A DNA stretch of 64,000 bases from Sipunculus nudus (Eukaryota > Annelida > Sipuncula > Golfingiida > Sipunculidae), in assembly GCA_026874595.1 (NCBI GenBank), contig CM049309.1, positions 67,810,926-67,874,925 on the forward strand, written 5' to 3'. Below the pieces are notes generated by a model. That model searched no databases and had not been told where the DNA came from. It was given only the letters and a program-made list of their open reading frames with translations. The position numbers were made by a program, and so were the translations under genes. Positions 12,541 through 24,933 of the stretch are shown here, in pieces. Positions within the stretch are counted from its first letter, which is position 1. Every line of letters starts with the position of its first letter.

Positions 12541-14904
12541 CTTAAATAGGTAACAGCAAGAGGTGTTTGTAAGGTTTTTTGCTGCCGACTTTAACAATAG
12601 TTAAGTATCTGAGAAGAAATCGTATAGAACATATGATCTAGTTTTAATGTTGGACCACCAGGTCAAGATATGTCGGACGTAATTCATTGTGATGCAGATT
12701 TTGTGCGTTCAACAGGGAGAGCACAGTTGTACGGGCTAATTTACATCTTTAAATTCTAATTATCAGAATACAATTTCCCAAACCTACTTGGTTTCATAAA
12801 GTTGATTTTACAATCATCTGAAGTTGGTTTATAACTAAAGGATAATCAGAAAGCAGCTCACACTCGTCAGTAACCGTGAATAATACACTGGTGTTCTACT
12901 GTCATAGCATTTCCGATAATACTGAAATTCAAATGACAATTCAGTTTTTATTTTATTTCATATTATTTATTTATATATATATTGCTAATTAATGAAATTT
13001 AATTTGGAATTTTTATTCACAACCACATTTCACATTCCAGATTATCCTTAAAGGGAAGACCTTCTAAGTAATATATGTTTATATTAAAATAAACTTTTTG
13101 ACGCCAAAACCGAGGGACAGAATCATCAAATAATAATAACGGGCAGGCAGGCAAGTGTCAGTGAATTAGCTGCCGTTTTCAAACTGCTTCCCCACACAAC
13201 AGCGCCATGTGCGGTGCCATGCTTGGCCATATGCTGGTGGCCAGCTGGCGTGCCTCCTGTACATGCAGTATTTATTCACAGTCTCTCTTATGCCCAGCGC
13301 TTCCCCCAATCATGACCCGTTTTATGTTGCTGGGCTTTGTTTTACCAATAACACGGTTTTCAGCCGGCAGCCTGTCTCCAAATTCTATAGTGCAGGTGAT
13401 GATCAGTCCGCGCCTTTTAGACGCAGGTGCGAGCTGCTGAGACTAAATAGTAAATTTCATTTATTCATGCTAGCTCTCGTCTGCAGTCTGTACGGCCAGC
13501 TGGCTGGGCCCACGAACAGACCAAACCCATAGGAGTAGACTGTTTAAATTTTTAAAGCAGAGCTTTCGGCTGCCGCGCTTTTCTAAGCGCGTGTGCTCCG
13601 GGCAGATGGCCACGCACATGGCTACTGCATTGGCGATGCACGTGCACGCATGCACACTTGGGGCCGATCTAGCCCTAGGCCATCGCTGACTTTGCTAAAT
13701 CCCTAATAACCATCTAAGATCCCACAAGGACGGACAAGTCGCTCACTCCATATAAAATACCCCAATATGGCCTACGCCCTGGGCATTTCTAACTAAACTG
13801 ACGTTTTTGTTTACAGAATATATTAAGCTGGTTGTAGAACCAAAGTGGGTAAAATAGAATTCTGGCACTTTTAATATCGAAATGTCATCATAAAATTCAC
13901 TGCACTACAGATTTTCTTGACGTTGCTGCAATGAAAGATTCTTGATTTCTCGAGGCTTTTTTTCTGCTGCAACGAAATAATAATAATCATGGTCCATGCA
14001 GCTATACTTTAAATCATGCAGCCAGTTTGGACATGATACTAAAGAGATATTTTATCATGAACTTATGACCTTTATCAGATTCACATATGTAAATTATGAT
14101 AGGAGTCTGGACGTAAATCGTTATACAAATGAATAAGACAAGGATTAGTTGGATCATGCGTGGTGTTGGGGGGGCTTAGTTATCATACAGCCAGTTCAGC
14201 AAAGAATTCGGCTACAGTTTTGGCCTTATGGGTATAGACACACATCTGCATGTATACAAGACCAGGTAGGAATACCATTGGTATTGTCCCCTCCCTCCAA
14301 GTCCATATCCCCATATTTATATTTTCTTGATGGAGGAATTGATTGATTGTCATAAGGCAGTTTATATTATGTACAGTTCAAGAATGCACAAAGTGACCCG
14401 AATTTTTGTGGATTCCATCCTTTAGTTTTTCCGGTGACTACTACAAATCGCATTTCTCCATTTTCAATTTAAGACCTATTCTATGTATCTGGGGACCAGT
14501 GGTGGTTGACAAAGTTTGTGTTGTGTTGACAAACTAGTGCTGGGTTTATTATGAAAAACAACTTATACACGTATTCCCCATAATTTTTCTTTCCGGCAAG
14601 ATTTCCCGCAAGCGGGGGTATATTTTATCTGTAAGCATGATACCGAATAACTGGGCGCATGTAGCTTATTAGCTTTACTGTTGCCAACTGTGAGAAACGG
14701 GGGCGAGTGGCAAATTTTCTGCCGCCAAATTTAGTTTCGGGCCAGGTGCACATTTTTATACTGATGAACAAAGATGCGAGAGCAACTCAATTACTCATGT
14801 ATGCTATAATAAACGAAGTCAGCTGTTCAAACATACCATCTGCCCCCGAGCCCTTCTAATAATAAGAAAATGGGAACGACATACACAAGTCAAAACCAGG
14901 ATTG
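12541..14904. other. Spacer downstream of Id, with a GC-balanced island at 13140-13720
   Basis: The island includes the overlapping 77- and 107-codon frames at 13207 and 13209, which share sequence in different registers. Neither is recognised. The remainder is AT-rich without identifiable features. Confidence 0.35.
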
Positions 14905-15365
14905 TAAACATAACAATGATCCATTTATTCAATTCAAACACAAGAGCTGAGAGACTGTGCCAGAAGCGATCAGTCAACACGAGGGTCCGGGTGGTGCTCG
15001 TTGTAAGCGAGCAGTGCTGATAGAGAGGTCTTGGCAGTGTTCAGCTGCGAGGTCTGGACCGCCGTAACCTCCTAATGCAAGACCTGCCATATGGGTCGCA
15101 CTCACGCCAGCTTCCTCCTGTTTGCATGGATTTTGATGTGATCAATTTGGGTTGGCGTCTGGATTTAAGTCTCTCACACTAATGCCGATGACTAGGTGCT
15201 TGCTGTCCGGGTACAGTCTTGAGAGAGGCCCATATGGTATCCCCGAGCGTCTGTATGACGAAGTGAGACTTGGCAGATGTCCCGTATTATACACACATGA
15301 GCACAGTTCATGATTTACACAATGGCTTACTGATACAACAAGGCAGAAGGCGAACCAGCGCCACA
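14905..15365 (-). other. Id: Candidate third exon of Id (3' UTR) with polyadenylation signal
   Basis: If the GTAAGT donor at 16202 is used, the next good acceptor downstream on the minus strand is TTATGTTTGTCGCAG ending at 15366. From there about 440 bases without microsatellites lead to GAATAAATGG (AATAAA at 14929-14924), followed by a T/G-rich stretch typical of a cleavage region. The stop codon would be 22 bases before the last junction, too close to trigger nonsense-mediated decay. From memory, vertebrate Id2/Id3 genes also have a last exon that is only 3' UTR. A 78-codon open frame in this exon starting at 15378 would overlap the acceptor and is probably chance. The acceptor and cleavage sites are inferred. 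Confidence 0.45.
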
Positions 15366-16202
15366 CTGCGACAAACATAATGGGATTATTCCCCTAAACG
15401 GAAATCCTACGTGGACAGACCGGTCTGTCCAAAAGTTCACAACATTTTTACATGCTGCCCAGGATTCCCAGTAATTTCCCGTCGGCCGGTCGGTCCATAA
15501 TTCACGTGGACGAATACCGCTTGTTCTCAGATGGTAACTTGTGACTGACGACGTTAGAAATCATATTGGACCCGACGTCTCTGGTTCGAGCCACAACCTT
15601 GGCACAGTTAACCAAAGCAAGTTCATCCACGGTATCCTGCAACCGGGTGATAACCCCAGCAGTTCCAAGAATGTTTCAGACTTGCACTGCTGCAACTACG
15701 GCGGGAATTCTGAACCTGATCCCATCTGTAGTGATCTGCAAGGAGGAGACAAAATCATAGTAATACCAAGTATTGAAAACCTGACCATGTAATATGAGAA
15801 ATGAATGAAAAAGTGAATATCTGCCCAAGTAGCCATTCCCCTTAACGCTCCTTAAATTTATGGATGACAGTATGAAAAACATCAAAGTACTTTAAAATAT
15901 AACCCCAATATGCTTTCTGTATCTGAACATGCATTAACTCATTATAAAGGAATATGCATTATTTTTTAAGAACAAAAAGTTAAGAACACCGAAGGGCATA
16001 GAAATGAGGTTTTCGAGTGCTGCATGCACTTTAACCCATGAAAGTACATAATTTAAAACTTTACTTATTCAATAAGAAACAATTGATAATTGACACTATC
16101 GTGAAATTCCAATTCGATAGACTTATTTAATCATCTGCACGAGCACTCGTCACATTATTAGCAGTTTGTAGTCCTACATAATCACAGGTAACAACTACTT
16201 AC
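15366..16202 (-). other. Candidate intron 2 of Id (in the 3' UTR)
   Basis: Bounded by donor GTAAGTAG at 16202 and candidate acceptor CGCAG at 15366 on the minus strand. At 15541-15885 open frames overlap on both strands; one minus-strand frame contains the stretch ILGTAGVITRLQDTVDEL, which looks protein-like but which I cannot assign. It may be an old transposon fragment. The rest is AT-rich with no other recognisable content. Confidence 0.4.
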
Positions 16203-16224
16203 CAGACTTTAATTAGCGGAGTCC

Positions 16225-16287
16225 TCAGTACGATGGGGGTCTTGATGCACACTCTTCCGCCAACGTCAACTTTTCCAAGTGACTGAT
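16225..16287 (-). CDS. Id: Id-family protein, coding exon 2 (C-terminus and stop)
   Basis: A short second coding exon follows an acceptor ending GTTACAG (G at 16288). It adds 20 residues, starting ISHLEKL and ending PPSY, then TGA at 16227-16225. The phase-0 junction matches exon 1 exactly, giving a 129-residue protein, close to the usual 110-170 of the family. Vertebrate Id genes also carry an intron in the region between the HLH and a short C-terminal exon, and residues ISHLEKL resemble the DISILSL / EISALTA stretch after the vertebrate destruction box. The exon continues past the stop to 16203, where AGTCTG is followed by donor GTAAGTAG. The model was built by eye from splice signals and reading phase; no transcript was available. 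Confidence 0.8.
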   Translation of the reverse strand: MSHLEKLTLAEECASRPPSY

Positions 16288-18001
16288 CTGTAACAACGTG
16301 AAAAAGATACTTAAGTATTTGTAAGGAAATCTAAGATTCCAGGAAGTTGAAAGCTAAAAGAAAACACGCCGCGGCAATTGGCGAGTCAGCAAACTTAACG
16401 CGAAGCACAACGCTTTATCAGCACACTTCACTTTACAAGGAGAGTCTTCCCCTTTTCTTTAAGAGAAAGCCTCAAAGTGGAAGGAATGCAACACGTGAGA
16501 GGAAGGGGATGTACAATATGTTGGGGGGTCATGTGGATGTGGACAAGGTGTCTTTATTGTTATATCAGGCCCTCCATATGGGGCGACTCTGGGATCACTG
16601 TGGTATGACACTTCGTGCACCTGTGTTGACTTCATGGCGCCAGCATGTCTGGCCCGTCGTGGGAACCGCACTCGGCCGTGTTCGGGCCGTGTTCGGGCAC
16701 GCTCGGAGCGGCGCCGGCTGCCCATTAAATATATCAAGTACAGATTGTGATAACTGTGCACTTGACCCGGCAGCTATTCAGCATTCACAAATGTAATTTG
16801 AGGCCAACCTCGATCAGGCGCTGATAACTCACCCCCCCCCCCCCCCCCCCCCCGGCCACCTGCATCGGAATTTGCCCAACCTATCAACCTGACAACTGAT
16901 ACAGTGGGACGACAAGTGATGCTCTAGCAGTCACTGTACATGTCCAACCAGTCTTACAATGACTCTTAGTTCTGCTCTGGGTAATAAATTACAGTGACAA
17001 AATTATGTGACAGCGTCAGCCAGCCTGGTCCGCAATGTGTAAAACCACACAGCAACACGTCTGACAAGTTGACAATTAACTGGGGACCATTTTCAAAACA
17101 GCGAAAACATGCGCAACCTCACACACGCCAGTCTTTTCTGCACAACAAACAAGTTCTTCACTTGAGAGATATCTACTCCAATATTGCTACAACAACTTCT
17201 TGTAAAATACCTCGATTATTATATATACCTTAACATTTCGTTCCATGTGTTTTACTGTATGTTTGGAATACGCAATGCCAAAAGTAACAGTTAATAGCTG
17301 CGAGCCATGGGCATCTATGAATCAATAATAAACCCATACACATTCGGGGTATAGGTCGCCAATACTACAGGCTACAGCCCAGACCCTTGCTTTACTATAA
17401 ACATTGCCTCGGCAACCCTGGCCGGTCAACTTTGGATGTATGGATCTATTAACATTGGCGGCGCCAGATCTAAAGTCCGTGGCATCCCTAAAGCATGTTT
17501 GGACTTGAGAGCCGAGCAGAAAATCGATGCTTGCGACAAGCGAAGCCCATGTCTATTTGTGATGTGCATATTTTATGGTCATCAGCCGAGCCCTTGCTGT
17601 GCCTTCCGCTGGTGGTCTTGTCACCCCGCGACACTTGCACCCATCACAAATCTATGCGACTTAAAACAGCGACATGTGGTTATTTATACACTCGAAAGCT
17701 CATACAGTATCGACCACGGGTACATATTGAAAACGAAGCCCCCTCACCAGTCACTAAAAACCACAGCTCGTAAAATACGTACACTTAGAACCACAGTTGC
17801 CATGAAGGAACCATTAAAAAGATTCAGCCCGTCACAACAGCCATGTCGCCATCGTATTCCAGGAAATTTCTGGGGACCGGGTTTGAAGATAAAAAATTCC
17901 AAAAATAACACGAAACAATCCCATTATTATCAAAAAAATTAAAAACCCACAATGGCTTGTCACATTTTATATATTCTGTATGCAAAATATCCTGTATTTA
18001 C
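16288..18001 (-). other. Intron 1 of Id, with poly-C run and two long chance frames
   Basis: The intron begins GTAAAT and ends TTACAG on the minus strand (1714 bases). It is more GC-balanced than the flanks and holds a C22 run at 16832-16853. Two open frames lie on the opposite strand: 16347-16796, which opens at a TTG codon, and 17436-17942, which starts with ATG and has 168 codons, the longest open frame in the window. Neither resembles a family I know, and they have no obvious domain, signal peptide or splice context. I take them as chance frames in GC-richer intron sequence, though an antisense transcript cannot be excluded. Confidence 0.75.
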
Positions 18002-18328
18002 CTGTTGAAGAAAGTGCTGCATGTTGAGATGCGTGTTTTCTCCCAGCGGCCTCCTCTCGCCGAAGGTGGTCTTTTGGCTTGGTGACTGGACGGTGGGATG
18101 GAATTGAAGGGTTACTTCCAAGTCCAATATATAGTCTATAACATGCTGAAGAAACTGCACTTTGCTGACTTTTCTATCTTGTGGTATCGTTGGTACGAGT
18201 TCCTTTAACCTGGTAAAACACGCAGCCATTTCGTTATCGCCGGCATCTTTGGCCTTGACTATCCTGCCTTCGCTAGAACCGATGGCAAATTCGTTGGTTC
18301 TGCGAGATGAGATCGCTGTGGCTTTCAT
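18002..18328 (-). CDS. Id: Id-family helix-loop-helix protein, coding exon 1
   Basis: This exon encodes the first 109 residues of an inhibitor of DNA binding (Id/extramacrochaetae) protein. Such proteins dimerise with E-type bHLH factors in the nucleus and stop them binding E-boxes. Helix 1 is about residues 33-45 (RLKELVP at its end), the loop 46-53 (TIPQDRK) and helix 2 about 54-74 ([17 protein letters not shown]). The residues before helix 1 (20-33) lack the basic DNA-binding cluster of true bHLH proteins, as expected for Id. RRPL at 92-95 sits where vertebrate Id proteins have their RxxL destruction box (RTPL/RAPL). The start is a true ATG in AACATGA context. The exon ends CAACAG followed by donor GTAAAT (18001-17996), phase 0; without splicing the frame would run only 13 more residues. 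Family assignment rests on the HLH and is firm. Which vertebrate Id it corresponds to cannot be said, since protostomes usually have a single-copy type. Confidence 0.95.
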
Positions 18329-18372
18329 GTTGAGCTCCTACGTAAAGTACAACTAAAGTGAAAGCTTGTGGT

Positions 18373-18380
18373 GTATATAG
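18373..18380 (-). promoter_or_regulatory. Candidate TATA element of the Id promoter
   Basis: CTATATAC on the minus strand lies about 45 bases before the Id start codon, which would leave a short 5' UTR of about 20 bases. A longer leader from an upstream start site is also possible. Confidence 0.35.
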
Positions 18381-18594
18381 CACACTGTTGATGTCTTCGA
18401 CTACGAGCTGTGCGGTCTTTACACGATGAGGCACCGAGCGCTTCTGATCACTGACGGAATGAGAGCCGTATTTGTATACAAGCCGATCCACGCTGCTTGA
18501 CTGGAGACAGCCGTAAAGTCCTCGTTTTATTACAATGTATCAACAATGTTAATCCGAGGAAGCTCCGCCTACTTGTTACCAGCACAATGGTGGC

Positions 18595-19030
18595 TCTGTC
18601 TGGACCAATCAGCAGCGCGCCTCCGCGGGGAGCCGCAACGTCAATCAAATCTGCCTAGCTAGCACGTGCTCGATAACTGCACTGGCATATTTACTATGTG
18701 GAAGCTGATTAACATGGACCTGCCATATACCGTTGTCTGTGCGTATCCGTATACAAATATAAAGCTCTGACTGTACTATACAAGGTAAAAAGGCTATAAC
18801 AGTGAGGTTTGGTTTGACCAACCGGGCTGCAGGTGCCCCCGGTAATATTTCCCACAGACATAGTTATTTGGATAGTGCACACATGGGCGACATAATAGCA
18901 ATCCGCTTTGACAAGTCATTAGAGTGACAAGAGCTGGCCCACAGCTGAGCGCGACTCACTGGCGCCATCCATGTAACGTCACCTATTCAAAGTATATGTA
19001 TATACCATTGACTCGGCGCCAGTATGGCGG
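18595..19030 (-). promoter_or_regulatory. Upstream region of Id with CCAAT, E-box and paired GGCGCC sites
   Basis: This upstream stretch is free of microsatellites and has visibly more CpG than the surroundings. It contains CCAAT (plus strand 18605-18609) beside a GC-rich run (18612-18633), the E-box CACGTG at 18663-18668, CAGCTG at 18942-18947, and two GGCGCC boxes at 18961-18966 and 19014-19019. GGCGCC-type boxes next to GTCT/AGAC sites are the known BMP-Smad response arrangement at vertebrate Id genes. Here no GTCT or AGAC is visible at the usual short spacing, so the BMP link is only a suggestion. Confidence 0.35.
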
Positions 19031-21597
19031 TCACCAAGGCAACACTACTGTCAATCAAGGGTGACTTCAAAAGGGCCGCCCAAAGGTGACTGATAAATTG
19101 CATTCACAAGCGACACCTCGAGTTTGTTGATACTTCACACTCGCACACCTGTGAATTTGCATGAAGCAGATTTGTGGGTGCAAGTATTAAACACTGACTG
19201 ATATACATCATCCCTTGGTCTGCTATGGGAAAATAAATACGAGCTCGCATTCCGGGATGAGAGTACAGGTTACCGCAAATGACGCATTGAATACTGCAGT
19301 TGTCATCATTCCCTACTACAATGTATACAAATATACATATCTGTCCGCAGGTGTCAGAGACAGGTAAATACGGCTCGTAAGCTGGGGGGGGGGGGGGGGT
19401 TGCTGTGATTCAAGTCCTAACGGGACAGTATGCCCCCAGGTTTGAAACATCTGTAGCACGGATTTGGTGCGAAACACAGTGTTGATCTTATTATATGCAC
19501 AGCTGCGCAACACACATTGTTACACCTAGCACATTTGCACGTGTGTATAATGGCCCTCCTAAAACACATGTGGTCGAACATTTATTTCCCAGCCCGTTTC
19601 CCATCCCCAGCTTTCTGTCACGATATTAATGTTGTATTTTTTTCCCTGAGTCAAAGTATTATCGTCAATCATTTTTTTCTTTTTCTCCTTCTATCTTACA
19701 CCTGAGAAATCTAAGGTGTTCAAATTGAATGAATTTGCTCCATTGGCAATTTTTTAAACAACCCTCAGTATGAGGGTTAAACATTTGACAAAACATTTAC
19801 AATGTTACCCTGACTTGGTAAAAAGGTGTTCATTTAAATTCCTGAATCGGGCTTTTCTGGGTGGCAACGTGTACCATATGTGGGTTACGATGAGTAAAAA
19901 TACAATATTTCAAATTTTGATGTCTTGATTAAAGTACGTTTCTGATGCCATGGCTTTAATTAAAAAAAACAATGATCAAATCATATAAAAATAAACAAAT
20001 CTTTTTCTTAAGTTTTGGTTGCTATTTTGGTCAGACATGCACATGTTCACCGTACAGAATAAAAGGGCTGCACCCAAAAGTGATTTTGATTAATTAAATA
20101 TAATAACTTCATTTGTATAATAAAGACCATGTTGATGCCCATGCAAAAGCCTTTATATATATTTAAAATATTTTGAATTCTATACTGTACGTCATTTATA
20201 CAGTTATTTGTGCACGAGGAAGGAAATAAATAATATTTACTTATAAGCACATTCAAACATTTTCTTTCACTGTAAAACACTAATAACACTCGACTTTCCC
20301 TATTTAGTATAAGCCAGTGTTTGGGTATAGCGGCCTTCACGCTTTTGGGATTGAAAAGCGAAACAGCTTGCATGGAAACTCCATCTGCATATAATATTAC
20401 GTCATCTGGTCGCTGAATCTTTAAAAGAGCGTTAGGGAATTATTATTTGAAAGGGATGAAAGAGAGCTTGGATGAGCAGGAAGAACGTTTTACTTCTATT
20501 GTTCGTTTATTTATTTTCGTTCCCGTGTATGCATGATGGTATTGAAAGCATGTTACAGAGTTCCACATCCTGTTCAAGTCTTGTGTACAACAAGGCTGCT
20601 GAGTATAGTTTATGTGTAACAACTTATATAACCCTCGCTGTCATATTAAGCATGTTTAAGTGTTTGTTATGTGTTTCTCTTCTCTTTAGGCAACTATGTG
20701 TGCATGAGGTGTTTGATTTATGTTTGTAAACTATTGTCTGAGAACTCGGGCGAAAAGTTTTTAAAGGTTGGGACTTTTGATGTCGAGTTTAAATTTCCTT
20801 TATATCTGTTTACAGATGGAAATGATTACAAACTTCCTTCAATTTTACACATTCTTATGTAAGAAAATAATCTTGCCTTTATATCATTCAGTCATGGTTA
20901 TCCTTCGAGTGCTATTCATAGTTTCTTATTCAAATTTTATTTAATAATGCTTTAAACCTTTGTGGCAGCATCAGTGTAACACCCTGCAAATTAAAGACGC
21001 AACACCAAGCACCCCCAAGCGGCAGGCGTGGAACTAAGTAAACGTTCACACGTGCTCAATTAACAGGAAGTTTTTAAACAACGATAACCTAACCGTTTAA
21101 CTTTCACCTGAGTCCTCGATTATCTACCTTTTTACCGTTGTCCCCTGTAAATAAAAGTTTAAAACAGCATATACACCTATGTCTGGGTGTTTGGCAGGGG
21201 ACAGGTATATATACATCTACAAATGAAAGTTTACATAAAAGGAAATGCATGGGGTATATATATACTGATTCCTCATTTGATGTTTAAATATACGTTCAGA
21301 GGCGGGTCCTCTATTTTTCGACCTAAAAAAATCCAGGAAATATAATAATATAAATGCGTTTAATACCGAATTAAAAAACACACCGGATTTTGCGTCGCAC
21401 AGTTTTCTGCCCGAAACATTGCATACGAGAGTTATGTATAAAGGCTCCTATAGCACATTTGTTTACCAGTGCTCAGGCCCCCCCCTTTTTTTTCTCTTTA
21501 TCCGCCCCTGACATGTATATAGGGGATTCAAGAGGCCATTTTACCTGTAAATTAAAGTAAAAGTAAAAACATCCATATATTGATGATGGAATACCTA
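19031..21597. other. Spacer upstream of Id
   Basis: Contains a G16 run at 19384-19399. The rest is AT-rich. Overlapping short frames at 20047-20373 (minus) and 20472-20862 (plus) are hydrophobic or low in complexity and not recognised. Confidence 0.4.
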
Positions 21598-21599
21598 TA

Positions 21600-21661
<62 letters not shown>
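21598..21661. repeat. (AT)n microsatellite, interrupted once
   Basis: AT tract with one TG interruption near 21611. Confidence 0.97.
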
Positions 21662-21669
<8 letters not shown>

Positions 21670-22026
21670 GGAAAAAAGAAATCACCGGCCGTATTTTATT
21701 ACTATCTAAATATTTCTCGTGACTGGCACAAAGATTTCACTGAAATACTTCCTTGCCTTTTTGTCCGGGTCACCTGTGACACGTGCAGCAGTGCCGCGTG
21801 ACAACTGTGCCTTGTTGATTTCAAATTGACAGGATCCGACGTCGTTTCAATGTCGCAACATGTTCCTTCTTCCATGAAATACAAAAAAAGCTCGTTTCCA
21901 AACCATCTATATACTTTCTTCCCGTTTCAGCTCACCTGCATCTCCCTCATTTGTTAATTGCTGCTCCAGTCTCGCATATATATAGTGGCGCCTCCTACAT
22001 TTAGAAAGTATCATTTATGCATGAAT

Positions 22027-22250
22027 GCCTCCGCCACGAGGGTATGCGTTCATCCCTGTTCTTGTGTGCGTTTGTGTGTGCAATTATGGACTGAATCTGA
22101 AGAAAGGTTCAGGACATTACGGGAATGGCCGAGTAAAGAATCGATTAGGTTTTGGTGTCGATCCAACACATAATCCAGATTCAGGAAGGCCATCAAGGAA
22201 TATTCACTGATGTACAGTCACTTATGTATGAATGAACCTGAAAAAATGGG
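22027..22250 (+). mobile_element. Short interspersed element with CCTCCGCC terminus, copy A (partial)
   Basis: It starts GCCTCCGCC, then GGTATGCGTTCATCCCTGTT, a GTGTG-rich run and GGTTTTGGTGTCGATCC. It aligns with copies at 22612-22973 and 29920-30240 (minus). The 61-71-codon frames across it are transposon artefacts. The 3' part is truncated or diverged. Confidence 0.7.
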
Positions 22251-22611
22251 TGCTAGTACAGGCAATGATTGCATTGTAAACTGTATTTTAAACAGCTAAA
22301 TTTTCTATTTTTTTTGTTAATTCCATGTATATCGAAACCATATCCCAAAGATTTCATTTCCTCTTTTGTACAGAATAAATTTCATTTTCTTTTTATACGA
22401 ATCTATCAGCTAATTACATAGCTTTAAAATGTTGGCAGGTTGATATCATACGCTTTTGCTTTCGAATGAACCACTCCCTGTCCAAAACAGAACGTTAATC
22501 CCGTAACTGAATATCATCGTTCACAGGTTTTTCGGGGATGTGTTTTTGTGTGTTTACGATTTTGAGTCAGCGCAGACAATTAGATATAGATCTATATGTT
22601 TAGGAATTTAT

Positions 22612-22973
22612 TGCCTCCGCCAGAAGGGTATGCGTTGATTCCTGTTCGTGTGTGTGTGCGCTTGTTCACAACATAACTCACGCAAACATGAACGGAATCA
22701 CATGAAATTCTCAGGGCACCTCGAGAATGGGACAATGAAGAATCGTTTAGATTTTGGTGTGGGTCCGGCTCATAATTCGGATCCAGGAAGGACTTCCAAT
22801 AATATATTCACAAATGTGCAGTCACATATGGGCTGAATAAGTGAATGCAAATACTTGTTGTATAACATATGTACCAATTAACCTCTGAATAAGGACAATA
22901 AGTGAATGAAAACACGGGCTGCGGAGTACCCTTAATGAAGGACTGCCCCCATGGCGGAGGCCTGCATTCCTCC
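22612..22973 (+). mobile_element. Short interspersed element with CCTCCGCC termini, copy B
   Basis: It runs from TGCCTCCGCC to GGCGGAGGCCTGCATTCCTC, so its ends are short inverted repeats. The interior has GTATGCGTTGATTCCTGTTC, a GTGTG run, TTCACAACATAACTC, CATGAAATTCTCAGG and ATTTTGGTGTGGGTCCGG. It is non-coding and about 360 bases. It is probably a non-autonomous DNA transposon; the superfamily is unknown. Confidence 0.75.
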
Positions 22974-23454
22974 ATTGGACTCATATTTCTAGTTTGCAAC
23001 TTTTTTTATGTAGGTCTATATTAAAACGCAAATTCTGATCCAAGATCGGGGTCATCTTGGTCACTCGCCCTCTCGAACGACTTGCCTATAATGACCTGCA
23101 AATCAAGCGTATGTTGGGATTTATGGTAAGCGTTAGTTCAAGGATATATACGCAATCCACTTTTTTAAGATCGTAATTAGTATTGTGGAAATACAACTTC
23201 CGTTGCTATAAAAAGTTATGGCGAAATTGATGTATAAGTCCGAAGGAAATACATATATATTTTTTGCATGGGGAAAACAGTAAGACCCATGAAGCGCATG
23301 CAGACAGGGGGCGCGGTATGCACCGCTACATCCCAGCCAAATAGTCGTGTACAGTTGGACTCTCTTAATTCCCGATCGCCTCAATCGCAAATAGGCTTCC
23401 GTCACAGGGCTCTAGCAAACCAATCCCAAAATATATGCACATGCGCCCCTTTCC

Positions 23455-23461
<7 letters not shown>

Positions 23462-23497
<36 letters not shown>
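23462..23497. repeat. (TC)18 microsatellite
   Basis: Uninterrupted TC dinucleotide tract. Confidence 0.97.
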
Positions 23498-23499
<2 letters not shown>

Positions 23500-24099
23500 G
23501 TACACCAACTCAACAACAGTAAATGTCGTTTTAGGGAGGTAAACGCGCCAAGTAAAGGTGAGATTTTAACCATTTTCTGTTTATATATAATATTTATACG
23601 CACCTTGGGCGCCTAAAAATAAAGTATGATACACGCAAATGTTCAGTTTACTCAGGTTAGGCTGTATATCTATTATATTTGACACCTAGTTGCAAGGAAA
23701 ACTTGGATGGCTTTTTCTTATACAGAAGACTGGTGGTGCCATCTCTGATTTGTGTGCTCTTTTGTCCCGCTGTCCCATAAAATTTCGTGTTTTAATGAAG
23801 TTCAGCAAAACAATTATTTTGTTATGATGTTATCCCCTGTTCATAAGAATTTGTTCTCTGAAATATGTAATAAAAAATTAATTTAAAAAGTCACTCTCCC
23901 GCACTGATTTCTAAAAAAAAATTATGATACATGATTTGTAAGACACAATTGAAGATGGGGGACTGTTTAATGAGAAGGAGCCTTGAGTTCAAAATTATGT
24001 TTCATGACAGCTAATCCAGCTGATACTCAGAAATCTGGCCGTGTGTAGGAATTCTACTAAAACAAATCCCATAACTGTAAGAAAATAGGCCAAAGTGAC

Positions 24100-24874
24100 C
24101 TCATTTATATTTCCGATATTTTTTTTACTCAAATGTGTCCGCCAGCTTAATAGAGAAGTCGGTTAACTGACCTTGACCTCTAACCAAAATAGATTCTTTC
24201 CCTATACTTGTGGGTGAGTTGCTTGGAGTAGTTTGGCTTAAAACGCACCACAGTCTTATATATACAGAGGTGAGTCCTGTGACCTACAACCTTTAATCTT
24301 GTGACCTCAAAATCAATAAGGTTCTTCTGCTATTAGTAGGTCAGGTCAGCTGTATGTGAAAGATGGAAGGTATCAGACATTTGGACAGTATATAGTTCAA
24401 AAGATATGTGTTCACAAATTTCCTTTATTTCCACAAAATATGACTTTTAAGTTAAAGTTCAATGTCGCCGGTTTTGGAACTTCTCAGAAAGCAATATAGG
24501 TGTATCCAATTAAAGGGAAATATATACGCATTGCATTATATTCTATTGGTTCACAATAATCATGCATGAATTCTGACTGGGATGACCTTGAGGATCAAGG
24601 CAAGGTCATCAATTTTCTAACCCAAGAACAATCAGTCCATTCATTCTTGAGAAATGCGATGTTTTAAGTCATTTTTACCAAGTATAGAGTATACCCAAGG
24701 TCAAGGCCACTCTCATAGTACAGATTATGACCCTAATTTGAATAGGCTTCATCCCGTGACCCATATCAATGCATGTTGATATGAAACAATTTTTCTATTA
24801 CTTTTTAAAATTTCATTGCTCACACCTTTTCAAGTGGCAGTGATTACAATGCTAAACAATACAAAAACACATAA

Positions 24875-24933
<59 letters not shown>

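Noticed and set aside
15142-15378. 78-codon minus-strand frame as a small secreted protein
   Set aside because: It spans the candidate acceptor of the Id 3' UTR exon and has no downstream coding support; treated as UTR.
15573-15583. GGTTCGAGCCA as a tRNA B-box
   Set aside because: There is no A-box or cloverleaf upstream at the expected distance.
16347-16796. 149-codon plus-strand frame as a gene
   Set aside because: It opens at TTG, lies in the Id intron, overlaps a minus frame of 100 codons and resembles no known protein.
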